DNA of 64,000 nucleotides from Ecdyonurus torrentis. Its lineage: Eukaryota; Arthropoda; Insecta; Ephemeroptera; Heptageniidae. The position numbers and the translations under genes are program-made. The notes below the pieces were generated by a model. It made no database searches, had not been told where the DNA came from, and saw nothing but the letters and a program-made list of their open reading frames with translations. The stretch lies in assembly GCA_949318235.1 (NCBI GenBank), contig OX439131.1, forward strand, positions 20,718,725-20,782,724. The letters are read 5' to 3'. This document shows positions 15,264 through 26,399 of this stretch, one piece after another (position 1 is the first letter of the stretch; each line of letters begins with the position of its first letter).

Positions 15264-18200
15264 TTATTTTCGCACAGACTTGTTGATAGGTATTCTTGCT
15301 TTTAAAGCTTTCATCTCGTTTATCAGTTCTTGAATTTCTGAAAAGAAAATGACATACACATGACATGACTAAATTATAAAACTTTAAAAAAAAAAAAAAA
15401 AAATCTTACTTTTAATCATAGTTATTTCTTCTCTTAAGTTCAAACGTGTATTTTTATTAATTTAATAACTATTTCTTTTTTCTTGCACATATTTATATTA
15501 TTTTTTCAATTTAATAATATAAGGATGCTAATACAGTCTAATACTACATTGCGTTAAGAAATCTTTTGTAATTTATGATAATCCAAACGATAACTTCAAT
15601 TCAAATTAGAAATTATATCATTTACCTGGTAAATTATCTTTACAGCCTTTTTCGATCCAGTATTCCCAAATTTCTCTATATTTGAGATAAAGGCTTAGCG
15701 AGGCACTGGCGTCTTCTTTCTGTCATATATAATATAACAGATTAATGAGCAAGTTTATTTGTTTAGAAAAAAACTTAATAAATAAAATTTGCTATTAAGT
15801 CTAATGCATTTATTTGCCATAAAACCATGTTGAAATAATTATGATATTATATTATATTTCAAAAATATTTCATAAAGTATTTATCAATGCAAAATTGTTG
15901 TAACTAATTTTATTTAGAGAGCCTGCTGAAAGCCTAAAGATGTAAAATGACGTTTAATATAAGTACAATAAAAAATAATGTAAAAACAGTGGCTGAAATA
16001 TATTTTGAGTGTTATTCGAACTAAAATATTTCCAGAGTTGAAAACATATTGATAAGTCTAATTATTCTATTAAAATATTTATAAAGTGACAAAGTTTAAT
16101 TACAAAAAAAAAAAAAAAAAAAAAGATTTAGAGAGGTTTCTTTTTCCGCTACAATAGCTGCTTTCTGCCAAAAATATATACCTTGTCACTTGAAATGATC
16201 TAAAAAAAAATCTCATAAATAATTTTGATACTTACAGGACAATGGCATTTTTTTGCATTTTGAATATCATTTCCCATTATCATGATGCATAAGTTAGCAA
16301 GTTTAGGAGTATTTCCTACCCGGTCACAAATTGCAAGAAATGGAGGAAATCTGAAAGCAAATAATTTGGATAAATTGGTACTGTGCACACGATTGTAACA
16401 AAAAATAAATAAAAATAATCATTAAAATTATTCAAACAAAATTTGTGATGTCAATCTTATTGAAAAAATAATAATAATAAAAAATAATAATAAAAAAAAA
16501 AAAAAACATGCACTGAATTGAAATGGATATAATAATATATTATGACAATCGTATGTACAGCTCTGGCCGAAATTTCTCGAAGGATTTGCATAGGCAGCCC
16601 GCAAGCACGCTATATTATAATATGCTATCTTTATGAGAAAATGTAGCGGCCGCCGCTTCCACATTCGGGAACCTTTGTCCAGAGCTGAACAATAAGTAAA
16701 GTTGACGTAAAGTACATTCAAGTATAGTTTTATACATGAAGCTCTTGTTATATTTGCTTAATATTTTCATTAGGAATCATGAACTTACTCAGTTATATTT
16801 CGAATATTATTCTTATTGATTCTCTTGTGTATTCCCAATAACTTAAGATCTGTGTTAATGTTGTAACCGACTAAAATTTTGCCTTGAACAATTTTCATTA
16901 CTTCGTCAGCAACTTCTTCTTTTGATAAAGCTAAAAAGAAGAAACATAAAATACATTTAAATTACATGCACATAATCTTTTGAAACATGAAATATATATA
17001 AAGTAACTTGCATGCACAACAAATGATAAGAAAGTTGCCGTAAAAAAATAATACTGGAAGTGAAATTATAAATAGCATTATTCGAAGGGGCAGGAGTATT
17101 TTTTGTATAATTTATGTAAATAAAATATCAAATCTATTGAAACGTTTATTATAGGTAAAATGTTTACTTATAGACGATTGCAGCTCATAATATTTTTGAT
17201 ACAGCAAAGTGTGCATACCTACAATACCATGCAGAGATACAAAAACTATAACCTTACATTTGTCATTAAAATCTTAAAAATAGAACAATAAAGAGAACAA
17301 AAAATATATATTGCCTATAGTTCATAGAAACATATTTCTTTTATGTAAAGTAAAAAACCTAAAGTCTAAAATAAAGTTTAAAAATGTTTCTATTAAATAA
17401 CACTTTATCTCATTTCTCATATTTTTTCCCCCAATTAAATCTAATAAATATGATAATGCTGTTTTGTATTTAAGTGTGGAAAGGAAATGACGAATTATTC
17501 CAGTACTTTTTATTTTGATTGACTTTTTGTAATGACTAATGTACCATTATATCGAAATCTTATAAGAATTATATTGAACCGACCGATGTGGCTATGCCTT
17601 TGTTGCTTTTGGCAACTTGTGATGGAAAAAACAACAACTTGAAACATGAAACTCAAAGGTCCCGAATAAATCTGAAGCGTTAATATCTCCAAATGATACA
17701 TCATTCATATATTTCATATACATTATACAGTAATATATATAGGGAAACTTTAACACAAGCGGTCAGATTGATTCGGGATCAGTACACACTAGAGCTGTAA
17801 AAAACTCGAAATATTTTTAGCCCGGGCTGAAATTTTTTAGCCCGGTTTGACTTGAAACCCGGGTTTAGCTTGAAATCGAGCTCAAACTCGAAAAACGAGC
17901 CAAAGCTCGGAAAGCTCGACATTTGAGCCAAAGTTTAAAAACGAGCCTTCGAGCCTATGAAGAAAAAAGCTCGATTTTTATTATGAAAAATTTGTTTTTA
18001 AAGGATAAAAGTCATAAATAAAATAAAATAATTTTTTTAAAATAGCTTTAAAGAGCTTATTTTGCATGATAGAATCATAAAAATGCCATTTTAAACAAAA
18101 ATTACAAACATTTTTTTCTTTGCTTTCTTCAAAAATTGTAATTAAGCTCGATTTATTTTCAAAAGCTCGTTTTTTTCACGAGTCATTTACGAGCTGAACT

Positions 18201-18828
18201 CGAAAAAGCTCGTTTTCGAGCTAAAAGCTCGAAACCCGGGTTTACCATTTTCAAAAAAACGAGCACCCGAAGATTTTGGCCCGGGCGGGTGCTCGAACCG
18301 GTTTAAATTTACAGCTCTAGTACACACAGTATAAAATAAACAACGTATCAAAACTATACACATATCGTATATTTCTCCTCTACTATTATTATATATTTGA
18401 GCATATAATTGAGTATAAAATTAATTAAAATAAAATATATGGCATGGGGTGGGGTGGGGCATTTATCATATATATTTTTTATGTATGGTAAGTTATGAAC
18501 AAAACTAAATCAATAATAATAATAATAGTAAACATGCACAAAAAAGTCATCACAAAAATGCAAATAACAACTTACCTTTTTGCATATCATCATAAGAAAA
18601 TCTTTCCTCACAATAATTTTTAAAACCGATGGAATTACCGATGAACTTTGATTCCGGGCTGATTAGAGCATAGTAAATTATTTTATTATTGGGTCCCATA
18701 AGTGCTACTTGTGTTGGAAAGCCCTTCTTATATTTGGGGTTCGAAATGTCGTAGTAGTACATTTCTACATCAATTGTTATAACACCCTCGTCCTTGTCCC
18801 TATTATGAAACATATTATTTAAAATCAT
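15264..18828 (-). CDS. DEDDh 3'-5' exonuclease, ISG20/REXO4-like, copy 2
   Basis: Five coding exons on the minus strand: 18828 (or 18799)-18576, 16930-16789, 16350-16236, 15719-15626 and 15337-15264. Lengths of exons 3-5 (142, 115, 94 nt) are identical to copy 1 and all phases match. Taking the ATG at 18828 gives 225 aa starting MILNNMFHNRDKDEG. An acceptor at 18800 (ataatag) in the same phase as copy 1 suggests that a separate start exon may exist, but I could not find it. Catalytic residues are kept: ITIDVEM (Asp20, Glu22), VGYNINTDLK (Asp112), CHCPKEDAS (His168-x4-Asp173). The His of the copy 1 GHN motif is Tyr here, and RDTS has become RNIT. The C-terminal Lys/Glu tail is a little longer (EIQELINEMKALKAR ... 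KSVRK). Activity is plausible but unproven. Confidence 0.82.
16558..16688. mobile_element. short inverted-repeat element, weak
   Basis: The ends ACAGCTCTGGCC and TGTCCAGAGCTG are inverted. The interior is GC-rich (GTAGCGGCCGCCGC). No clear target duplication is visible. It sits in an intron of exonuclease copy 2. Confidence 0.4.
17645..17781. mobile_element. fragment of the CCCGAATAAATCTGA inverted-repeat family
   Basis: The left part has GGTCCCGAATAAATCTGA and the right part has TCAGATTGATTCGGGATC, which are inverted. The right part also contains GGGAAACTTTAACACAAG, the reverse complement of a block at 25598-25622. The hAT-like element at 17790 begins directly at its right edge. Confidence 0.5.
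17790..18319. mobile_element. hAT-type non-autonomous element with 8-bp target duplication
   Basis: The ends TAGAGCTGTAAA and TTTACAGCTCTA are perfect 12-bp inverted repeats. They are flanked by GTACACAC at 17782-17789 and again at 18320-18327. The TAGAG terminus and an 8-bp duplication are hAT hallmarks. The subterminal regions are packed with AAAGCTCG and CGAGCTTT-type motifs in both orientations plus CCCGGG blocks. These are probably binding or folding repeats. No transposase. It lies in an intron of exonuclease copy 2. Confidence 0.85.
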
Positions 18829-19114
18829 TATTATTTATCGTAATGCATATTATATTCATTTGGTCATGCTTATCTACTGTTTGATTTGTTGTTGTTGTTG
18901 TTGTTGAGATTATAGACAAAGACTGACAGGTTATAGCCTTTTATGGCATGAACTGTCGACTTTTTAAAACTACATTTTCTGTGTTTGAATAAAGTATATT
19001 GGGTTTATTAATTTAATAATATTAAAAAGTTCATATTTCAAACCAACAACCAACAAACATGCATTAAATTTAAAGGTTCTGTGTATTAATTAATAGATGA
19101 GTAAAAACGTTATA

Positions 19115-19224
<110 letters not shown>

Positions 19225-20573
19225 CTAAGTTATATGCAAATTTAAATTACAAAGTTCATAAAAATATATTAAGGTAATTTTTATTTTGTAAAGCTGTAAT
19301 GTATGGTTAACAAATACTATTAACATTTAAGTATTTTTTGCCAATGAATTTTTTAAGTGAGAAAATGCTAAGTAATTCCACTTAAGAAAAATCTTGATTG
19401 TGACGTAAAAAAAAACGGAAAAAAAAACAAAAAAACGTAAGGATCACACCATGATTGATATACTATATATTATAGTATATATAGTATACAGTATATATAT
19501 ATATATAAATATATATATATAATAATGAATTGTGAGTTTTCTTTTTTCTATAAAGAGGGTCTTATCATTCTTCTGACTCCCTAATATGACAATACTGTAG
19601 AATTAGCTAGCGTAAATATAATGAGAGGAAAGGGGACACAAGATACAAAAAGGTTTATTTTTAATCAATAGTGGAAATAAAAAATAATTAAATTTGTTTC
19701 CAGAGTATATTATTTGTATTTTTGTTTAAATTCAAATTAATAATAATATATCTAATAACACACAACGCACAAACTATAAAACAAACATAAATAAAAAATA
19801 AAAATATTTTCAAATTAGGATAAGGTCTTACGAGTACAGTATGTATTTAAATATATTTTAAAATTTTTGTTCAAAAATAATACCAATATATTTCATAACG
19901 AATGCAACTTTATCTCATATAATTCTGGACTGTTATGTTTTTAATTTTTTTAGTAAAATATACTCTATATAGTATAAATTTATTATCACTGCAAAGTTCC
20001 TGTTGCACACCTCAGTCTTACATACATTGCAATTTCTAATATAAAGTCTATATTTGAAGGGAAGTTACGTAGCACTGCCAGTGAATATTTCTATGTTTTA
20101 AATATATAGACTGCCGCAAAAATAAAAATACATGGGAGAACCGGTAAAATTTAGTTTTAGAAATATATTTAATATATTTAAACAACCAAAAAAAAAAAAA
20201 AATTAATACAAATATAACAATATAAATCATATTTTAAATATGCATATAATTATTACTCTACGTTTTGCACTTTTAATTGTTCTTTAATTTATTAATTACA
20301 TACTAAATCTCATATTACTTTACTATTTTTATTTATGTGTGTACGGAATAATAAATCACGCATGAAATTGGCAAGGTTACTTATAAAGTCTTTTGTTGAT
20401 GAAATTGTAAAACTTTTCCTAATATACTGTTGTATAGTATGATTTTTATTAAAGAATGAAGAAAATAAATATTATAAGAGAGAGAGCGAGTGAAAAAAAT
20501 CAAACCAAAACTTAAATATAAAACTTCAATCAAACTATATATAAGTGAGAAAGGAACAATAAAAAGTACTTAC

Positions 20574-20700
20574 ATATTTTTCTTTTTGCTTTGTAAAAGT
20601 CCTATATATTTTATATTTAGATAAACAAAATGCACCTCAATCTCACACAATATACGACACACTAAATAAAATTGAGGCTCAAACTGTAAATATAGTCCTC
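20574..20700 (-). other. likely 5' non-coding exon of exonuclease copy 2
   Basis: The minus strand shows donor AAATAT|gtaagt at 20574/20573. The preceding sequence shares GAGGTGCATTTTGTT and a GGACTTTTACA-type block with 10113-10230. The upper limit is approximate. The 200 bp beyond (to about 20890) is GC-richer and probably promoter sequence. Confidence 0.5.
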
Positions 20701-21205
20701 CTAAGTGATTTGCTTGAACGTGGTTTTTTATTACTACTTATAGAGTCGTCAGAATACGATCTGTTCTGTGCCAAAGCCAGAAGAAGAATAAGCAAAGGAT
20801 ATTAGCTAAATATTATATAGCGCCGCAACTCATCCATGCCACCTAGGCATGCAACCAATAAGAGAACGCGTAAAAACTCTCTATTAACATAATATTACCC
20901 CCACCTCTATAATGTCTGAGAACAAAAAAAAAAAAAAAAAAAAAAAAAAATCAAGACATCTAAAAGTATATTAATTTTTATTTCATGTAATATGAATAAA
21001 TTTAACTTTTTTATTTTTTTTTTATCTTCACCAACAAATATTGTAACATGACATTATGAAAATTTTTATGTGCACAGTACTATATTGTTGTATGGAAACA
21101 TGTATTATATCGTAACGACTTCACTTCAAACTCGAGCGGAAACTATGATCTAATTAATAGAAGAACTTACGAAAAAGTTTTATTTTCAATACATATATAT
21201 CTCTT

Positions 21206-21385
21206 AAGTATGGTTCACATGACGCGTAAATTTGACGCGCGTCGACGCACGTCAACGAGCGTTACAAAGTTGGAACAATGTAAACAAATGGAGCCATTCA
21301 TATGTAAATTTTAAAAACAATGTGAACGGTTCCATTTGTTTACATTATTCCAGCGTCAAATTTACGCGTCATGTGAATAATACTT
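21206..21385. mobile_element. MITE with TTCACATGACGCG inverted ends
   Basis: The left end AAGTATGGTTCACATGACGC and the right end GCGTCATGTGAATAATACTT are inverted. Inner inverted blocks also match (TAAATTTGACGC against GCGTCAAATTTA, and GGAACAATGTAAACAAATGG against CCATTTGTTTACATTATTCC). A one-ended fragment of the same family occurs at 37990-38033. Confidence 0.8.
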
Positions 21386-22051
21386 TACAGGTAATAAAAA
21401 TTTAATAAAAAAAATAGTTGTCTTTAGACTATAGGAGCTAAAATAATTTTAAAACATTTTTTTTATAGTATATGTATATTTTTTAATCAATATGAATGAA
21501 TTGCACTATTTACGACCTAAAGAAATTGTATGTTTAAAAGTTATTGAAATAAATAAATATATAATAACAACAATTATAAGACAAATAAAGTTTTTGTTTC
21601 TACTTATTGTACCTTTTCAACGAAAATTGATATAATAAATTAAAGTATGGCTGTAATTGCAAATTTTATCCGCGTGATACTTATTTGCCGTTTAATTTTA
21701 GCCATCCAATTTCTGATTCATTTAAGAGCTTTATTTTTCTTTTGTTTTAATTTATCTATAATACGATTATTATTATTATGCAATCAGTAAATTTTTTCGT
21801 TATAAAATTGTAACTAATCGTAATTGAAGTATTAATTATTTAAATAAAATAACTTTAATTTTCTCGTGTGGTAATTGATTTTTAAGTCATTTAACGATTC
21901 CACGTTTTTTCATACGATTTTATTATTATTTCGATTTTGCAAGTCTTATAAATTCTACTCTCATTTGATACATAAATTTTTCAAAAATGCAGCAGTTTAT
22001 TTATTATATTTTTTTTTTACATTTGAAATAGAATATTAAAATTAAATATAA

Positions 22052-22182
22052 GCAATAGCGGGCAAAAGGCCCTCGGAAAAAAGGCCCTGGCTGTGCGCAC
22101 AGGTAAAGCATATCGGCGAGCGGCGCAGAGGTAGGGTCTTTTGTCGTAGGGCCTTTTGTCCACGGGCCTTCTGTCTGTATAC
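22052..22182. mobile_element. hairpin MITE, AAAGGCCC family
   Basis: GCAAAAGGCCCTCGGAAAAA is answered by GGGCCTTTTGTCCACGGGCC. The centre contains GTGCGCACAGGTAAAGC and GGCGAGCGG. It is the divergent sister of 23824-23967: same order of arms, CTGTGCGCA-type centre and CCTTCT ending. Confidence 0.65.
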
Positions 22183-23303
22183 CCTGTATACGATGCCCGA
22201 TTACTTACTCACTTCATTACCACATCCTCATGCTTCTATTCAAGTTGCAGCTGCCGCCAATATTATTTCGTAAAATGTTTACAATTAAAGCATAGACACG
22301 TGCCTCAATGTGTTTACTTACATTTTATAAAGTAGGAAGCCCCTATGTATAACGAAACTGCCAACCCACCCCCTCCAAATACATACAGTACACTCAATTA
22401 AAGGTGAGTGGCGCTTCTCTTTTTAGTAGAATTCATCATCCAACACTTGTTCATCATCAAAACATATAAAGTTTGAAATGGTTTTTATTTAAATTTGATG
22501 ACGCATAAAAATGTTTGTTAATTGGGGGATGAATTCATAGATTCGGATAGGTTCTTGACGTTGAAAGATGGGGTAGATATGGCATATGGCGATTGAAGTG
22601 TGCAATACCTATACATATCCTATACCACACACGCGCAGTATAGTCACTTCCGCTGCCTCGAACAAGTCCACACCTGCTCAAATTATTGTCTAATTATTAT
22701 TATTATTATGCGTGTTATTATTATTATTGTCTTTGTTCCCCATTGTATATAGTAAGAAAAAACAGGTGCTTTTTTTTACCTGCTTTCCAGCTTCCCTGTC
22801 AGATACTTTTTTCTCATCCTCATTTCTCTTGATTTTTTTTTTCGAAGTCAGTAAAAAATGTATAATTTGAAAAGTAACGTTATAGTTACCGCTACCGCTA
22901 AATTAACGTCAAATTTTGTTAATCTATAACTATAATGTTACTTTTTGCAATGTTGTTAATCTATATTATAAAAATAACGAGTTAACGTTATACATAGTTA
23001 ACTTAACGACTTTGCGTTAAACGACTACAAGACTGGACAAAATTAGTATATAATTATTATTTTATATTTTAAAAATTAAGTTATCAATTAACAAAAAAAA
23101 GAAGCATTATCATCTACTGTGTGTATATAAATAAATTTTAATTTAAAAAAAAAAATTAAAAATTTACAATGCGTGAATTTGGTAATAATAAACTGTCGTA
23201 GCATAATTTTAGGTAGTTTTTTCATTTAAATCAAAGAGATATATCGGGAAAATAAATTCCTGCGTGTGCTTGGTTTGTGATAAAGCAAATGTAATCAGGA
23301 AAG

Positions 23304-23341
<38 letters not shown>

Positions 23342-23823
23342 GTACAGGGGCTTTGAAGTTTAAAATTGCATTGCCGTTTAGGTCCCAAAACAATTTTTTT
23401 TATAAAAGTGAATATAAGCTTGAATTTTTATTATATTTTTTTGTTTTTATATTTATACCTTGTAAATGCCTTTTTTTACTATTACTATAAATTGAGATAT
23501 AAATTATTAATACTTCCATATCGTATATTATAATGATTTTAATGAATATATTAATAAAAATTACCTGTAAGTATATTTATTAAAGGAAATAATGTTTAAA
23601 TAGTACCTGCATAACAAAAATCATTTAAAAAAGCTGCTAACGTTATAGTTTTCGCAAATTAACGTTAACGTTATGGTTGGTAGGGGAAAATGTTTGGTTA
23701 ACTTTATATAGTTATTAGTTCAAAATGAAATTAACGTAACGTTATATAGAACATTTAGGTGCAACGACTACAAGAAATATATAAATATCCCCCCGTGTAT
23801 CTCTCATAAGTCATTCCATTATG

Positions 23824-23967
23824 GTATGCAGAAGGAAGGTCCGTGTAAAAAGGACCTCGGATAAAAGGTCCTACCTGTGCGCAGCTCGCCGACACGCTAT
23901 ACCTGTGCACAAAGGCAGGTCCTTTTATCTGAGGACCTTTTTTCCGCGGACCTTCTTTCCTGCATAT
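23824..23967. mobile_element. hairpin MITE, AAAGGTCC family, better preserved
   Basis: TATGCAGAAGGAAGGTCCG and CGGACCTTCTTTCCTGCATA are inverted ends. Inner arms GGACCTCGGATAAAAGGTCC and GGACCTTTTATCTGAGGACC-type blocks also pair. The two ACCTGTGC blocks lie near the centre. The whole element folds into one long hairpin. Confidence 0.8.
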
Positions 23968-24634
23968 AACTATATATACACGTTCAATGCGTAATAGTAA
24001 AATTTTCTCTATTATATCGTAAAACTTGAGGAAAAAGAAATAAATCAATATTTATCTAATTTTGGTTTTATTTGCCATTTTTATGATTATAAAATAACTG
24101 CACGAGTTTACAACAGAGAGGAAAGAGGGGTGCACAAGGTCCCACAAGGTCAAATACAAGTCACCACATGCACACACTGCGCTTTTTAACATACAACACA
24201 TAGTAACACCTACAACATTACTTTCTATTAATATTTAATTATTATTAATCTTGTTAGAATCACCAGGCATACAATGCAATTATATATCACAGCAATCTTA
24301 ACTATGTATAACAATTTTACATAACATATATAATATATTATTATATATTTTATATAAAAGGACATATTATTATAAAAACTATAAGAATATTAATAAACTA
24401 TATACTACACTATTATTATTAAACTATAAGAAGAGTTATCAAAAATTAAAAGGTTACAAAAAAATTTCATACATTAAATAATTCTAACTCACTTCAAAAA
24501 ATATTTATAATAATAAACAATGTGTAAATATATATACCATGTAATCATGAATATTTAAGCAGAAATTGGAAATTTTAAAATATGAATACAACCCGATTAT
24601 TTCCTATAAACTGTTATATATATATATATATATT

Positions 24635-24932
24635 ATTTCAATTAATACAAAATGGGACACTCAGAAACATTATCGAATTTCATTATTACCCAAATGTAAC
24701 TCTGCAAAAGAGCTCTAAAAATTGTAAAGTAGGCAAAAACACACTATTTCTGACGTCATGGAGTGATGTTAATAGAAAAAGTGTTGCGGGTTGCATAAGT
24801 GGAAAATTTTCTTTTACGTTTAAAGCATCACGATTGGGTTCTTGGAGAAAATAACTGTATATTTTTGGGAATTCCCATTAAGTGTTTATTGAAATAAAAG
24901 GGCATGTTGTCTGGTCTGGAGAGTCGCTTTAA
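24635..24932. mobile_element. TTAA MITE family B, diverged copy
   Basis: Shares AAAATGGGA, TTTCTGACGTCA, GTGTTGCGGGTTGCATAA, the GATTGGGTT block and the CTGGTCTGGAG-to-CTTTAA end with the copies at 2481, 28730 and 33027. The left end is not clear. The apparent 90-codon frame within it has no family-wide support. Confidence 0.55.
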
Positions 24933-25568
24933 GATAAATGGATATGTATTTGAGACACACATGCAACAATACCGTTGTTAAAAATGAATAATTGATATAC
25001 GTTGAAATTTTAAAGAATATTTTTAACTTTGATTTAAAATGTAAAAACCGTTTTTAATCTATTTCATTTTCTATATAAAAAGAAAATATGAAAATGATCG
25101 ATGCTCATGTATAATGTTGGAAAAACTATACATTTTATATTTAAAATTTTTCCTGTATTTTTCAAAGTACTGCCGTAATCAACCTATATAGGCTTACCGG
25201 ACCGGCATTAAATATGAAAATGACTTTTAAGTACGTTACACTATATACATTTCATGGATAGTTTTAGTACTTTGTGTCATATTATATTTCTATCTGAAAG
25301 ACAAAAGTAATTTATTTATTGTCAACAAATTACAATTTGGCATGTATTCAAATGTATTTTTATTTTCTAAATTGAATGATCGTTTTTTCCTGCAAAATCA
25401 CAACCAAGACGGCACCACTTATTATATCACCATTGCACCGTTTTGCGAACAAAGCCTCCAGTGTGAAAAAGGTTTTATTATGAAAAACATGTATACAAAA
25501 AACACATAATTGAGATCATATAAATACATAATTATCTTTGTATCGTGAACTAAGTGGAAGGGCAATAA

Positions 25569-25691
25569 CAGATGTACACTCCTCCCGAATAAATCTGATC
25601 GGTTGCGTTAAAGTTTCCCTGTATATAATATTGGAAATTGGAAGACATGAACGCTGCGGTCATATTTATTCGGGAGGAGTGTACATCTGTA
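25569..25691. mobile_element. MITE with ACAGATGTACACTCCTCCCG ends
   Basis: ACAGATGTACACTCCTCCCG at the left is mirrored by CGGGAGGAGTGTACATCTGT at the right, and AATAAAT/ATTTATT continues the arms. The interior holds GCGTTAAAGTTTCCCTG, shared in reverse with 17740-17760. Confidence 0.8.
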
Positions 25692-25839
25692 GTGTGCTAT
25701 ATCTATATTATAGTGATGGTGACGCCACTTGAAATCTCTCGTCTGCCGTGTGAAATGATAGAGAAAAAAAGTGTTGTTGGGATATTTACTATAGAGACGT
25801 TCTTCTTGTAAATTATTAACCTTGAGTAACATATTTTGT

Positions 25840-26325
25840 ATGCATTCATATTAATATAGCATGAAAGAAATTAATAAAGGATTTTGTAATACCATTTAAT
25901 TTTTAGCGTCACTTTTCTTTTTGGATATTACAAATACATTAGAAATAAGAAAAAGAATGAAGTTTTTGTTTTCACGACTCGTGCAGACAGTTGATATCTA
26001 TATATACAAGTGACAAGAAGTTACTGTTTGTGAATATAATATGTATTTTACTTTATTATCTAATTTTTCTTTATACGCGTGGGACGACAGGAAGCCATTG
26101 AGCCCTAAGGTGATCTGACTGCTTTGCGATCGCTTTGATTTAATAACGTCACATAATCATTACATGATTGCATTACGTCATTAGCTGAAAAACAGTCTTT
26201 CATACCGAAGCACTGCTAACAAGACATTTTATATGTAAAAACAATACATGAAATTTATTACTTATAAAGTTGGAGACGAGAAAGAAGCGTCATGGATATT
26301 TATATATATTTTTTACATAGTTCCC

Positions 26326-26399
<74 letters not shown>

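Larger units (their letters stand above)
20900..25560. other. intergenic, repeat-rich, no gene recognised
   Basis: Contains poly(A) runs at about 20925-20950 and 23305-23340, the inverted-repeat elements listed at 21206, 22052 and 23824, and a family B MITE remnant at 24635. The block 21110-22030 is an old homologue of 27050-27770. No open frame shows a recognisable domain on either strand. Confidence 0.5.

Noticed and set aside
19990..20030. Possible start exon of exonuclease copy 2 (minus strand, ATG TAT before a gtaaga donor)
   Set aside because: Joining it to 18799 breaks the reading frame and soon meets a stop codon.
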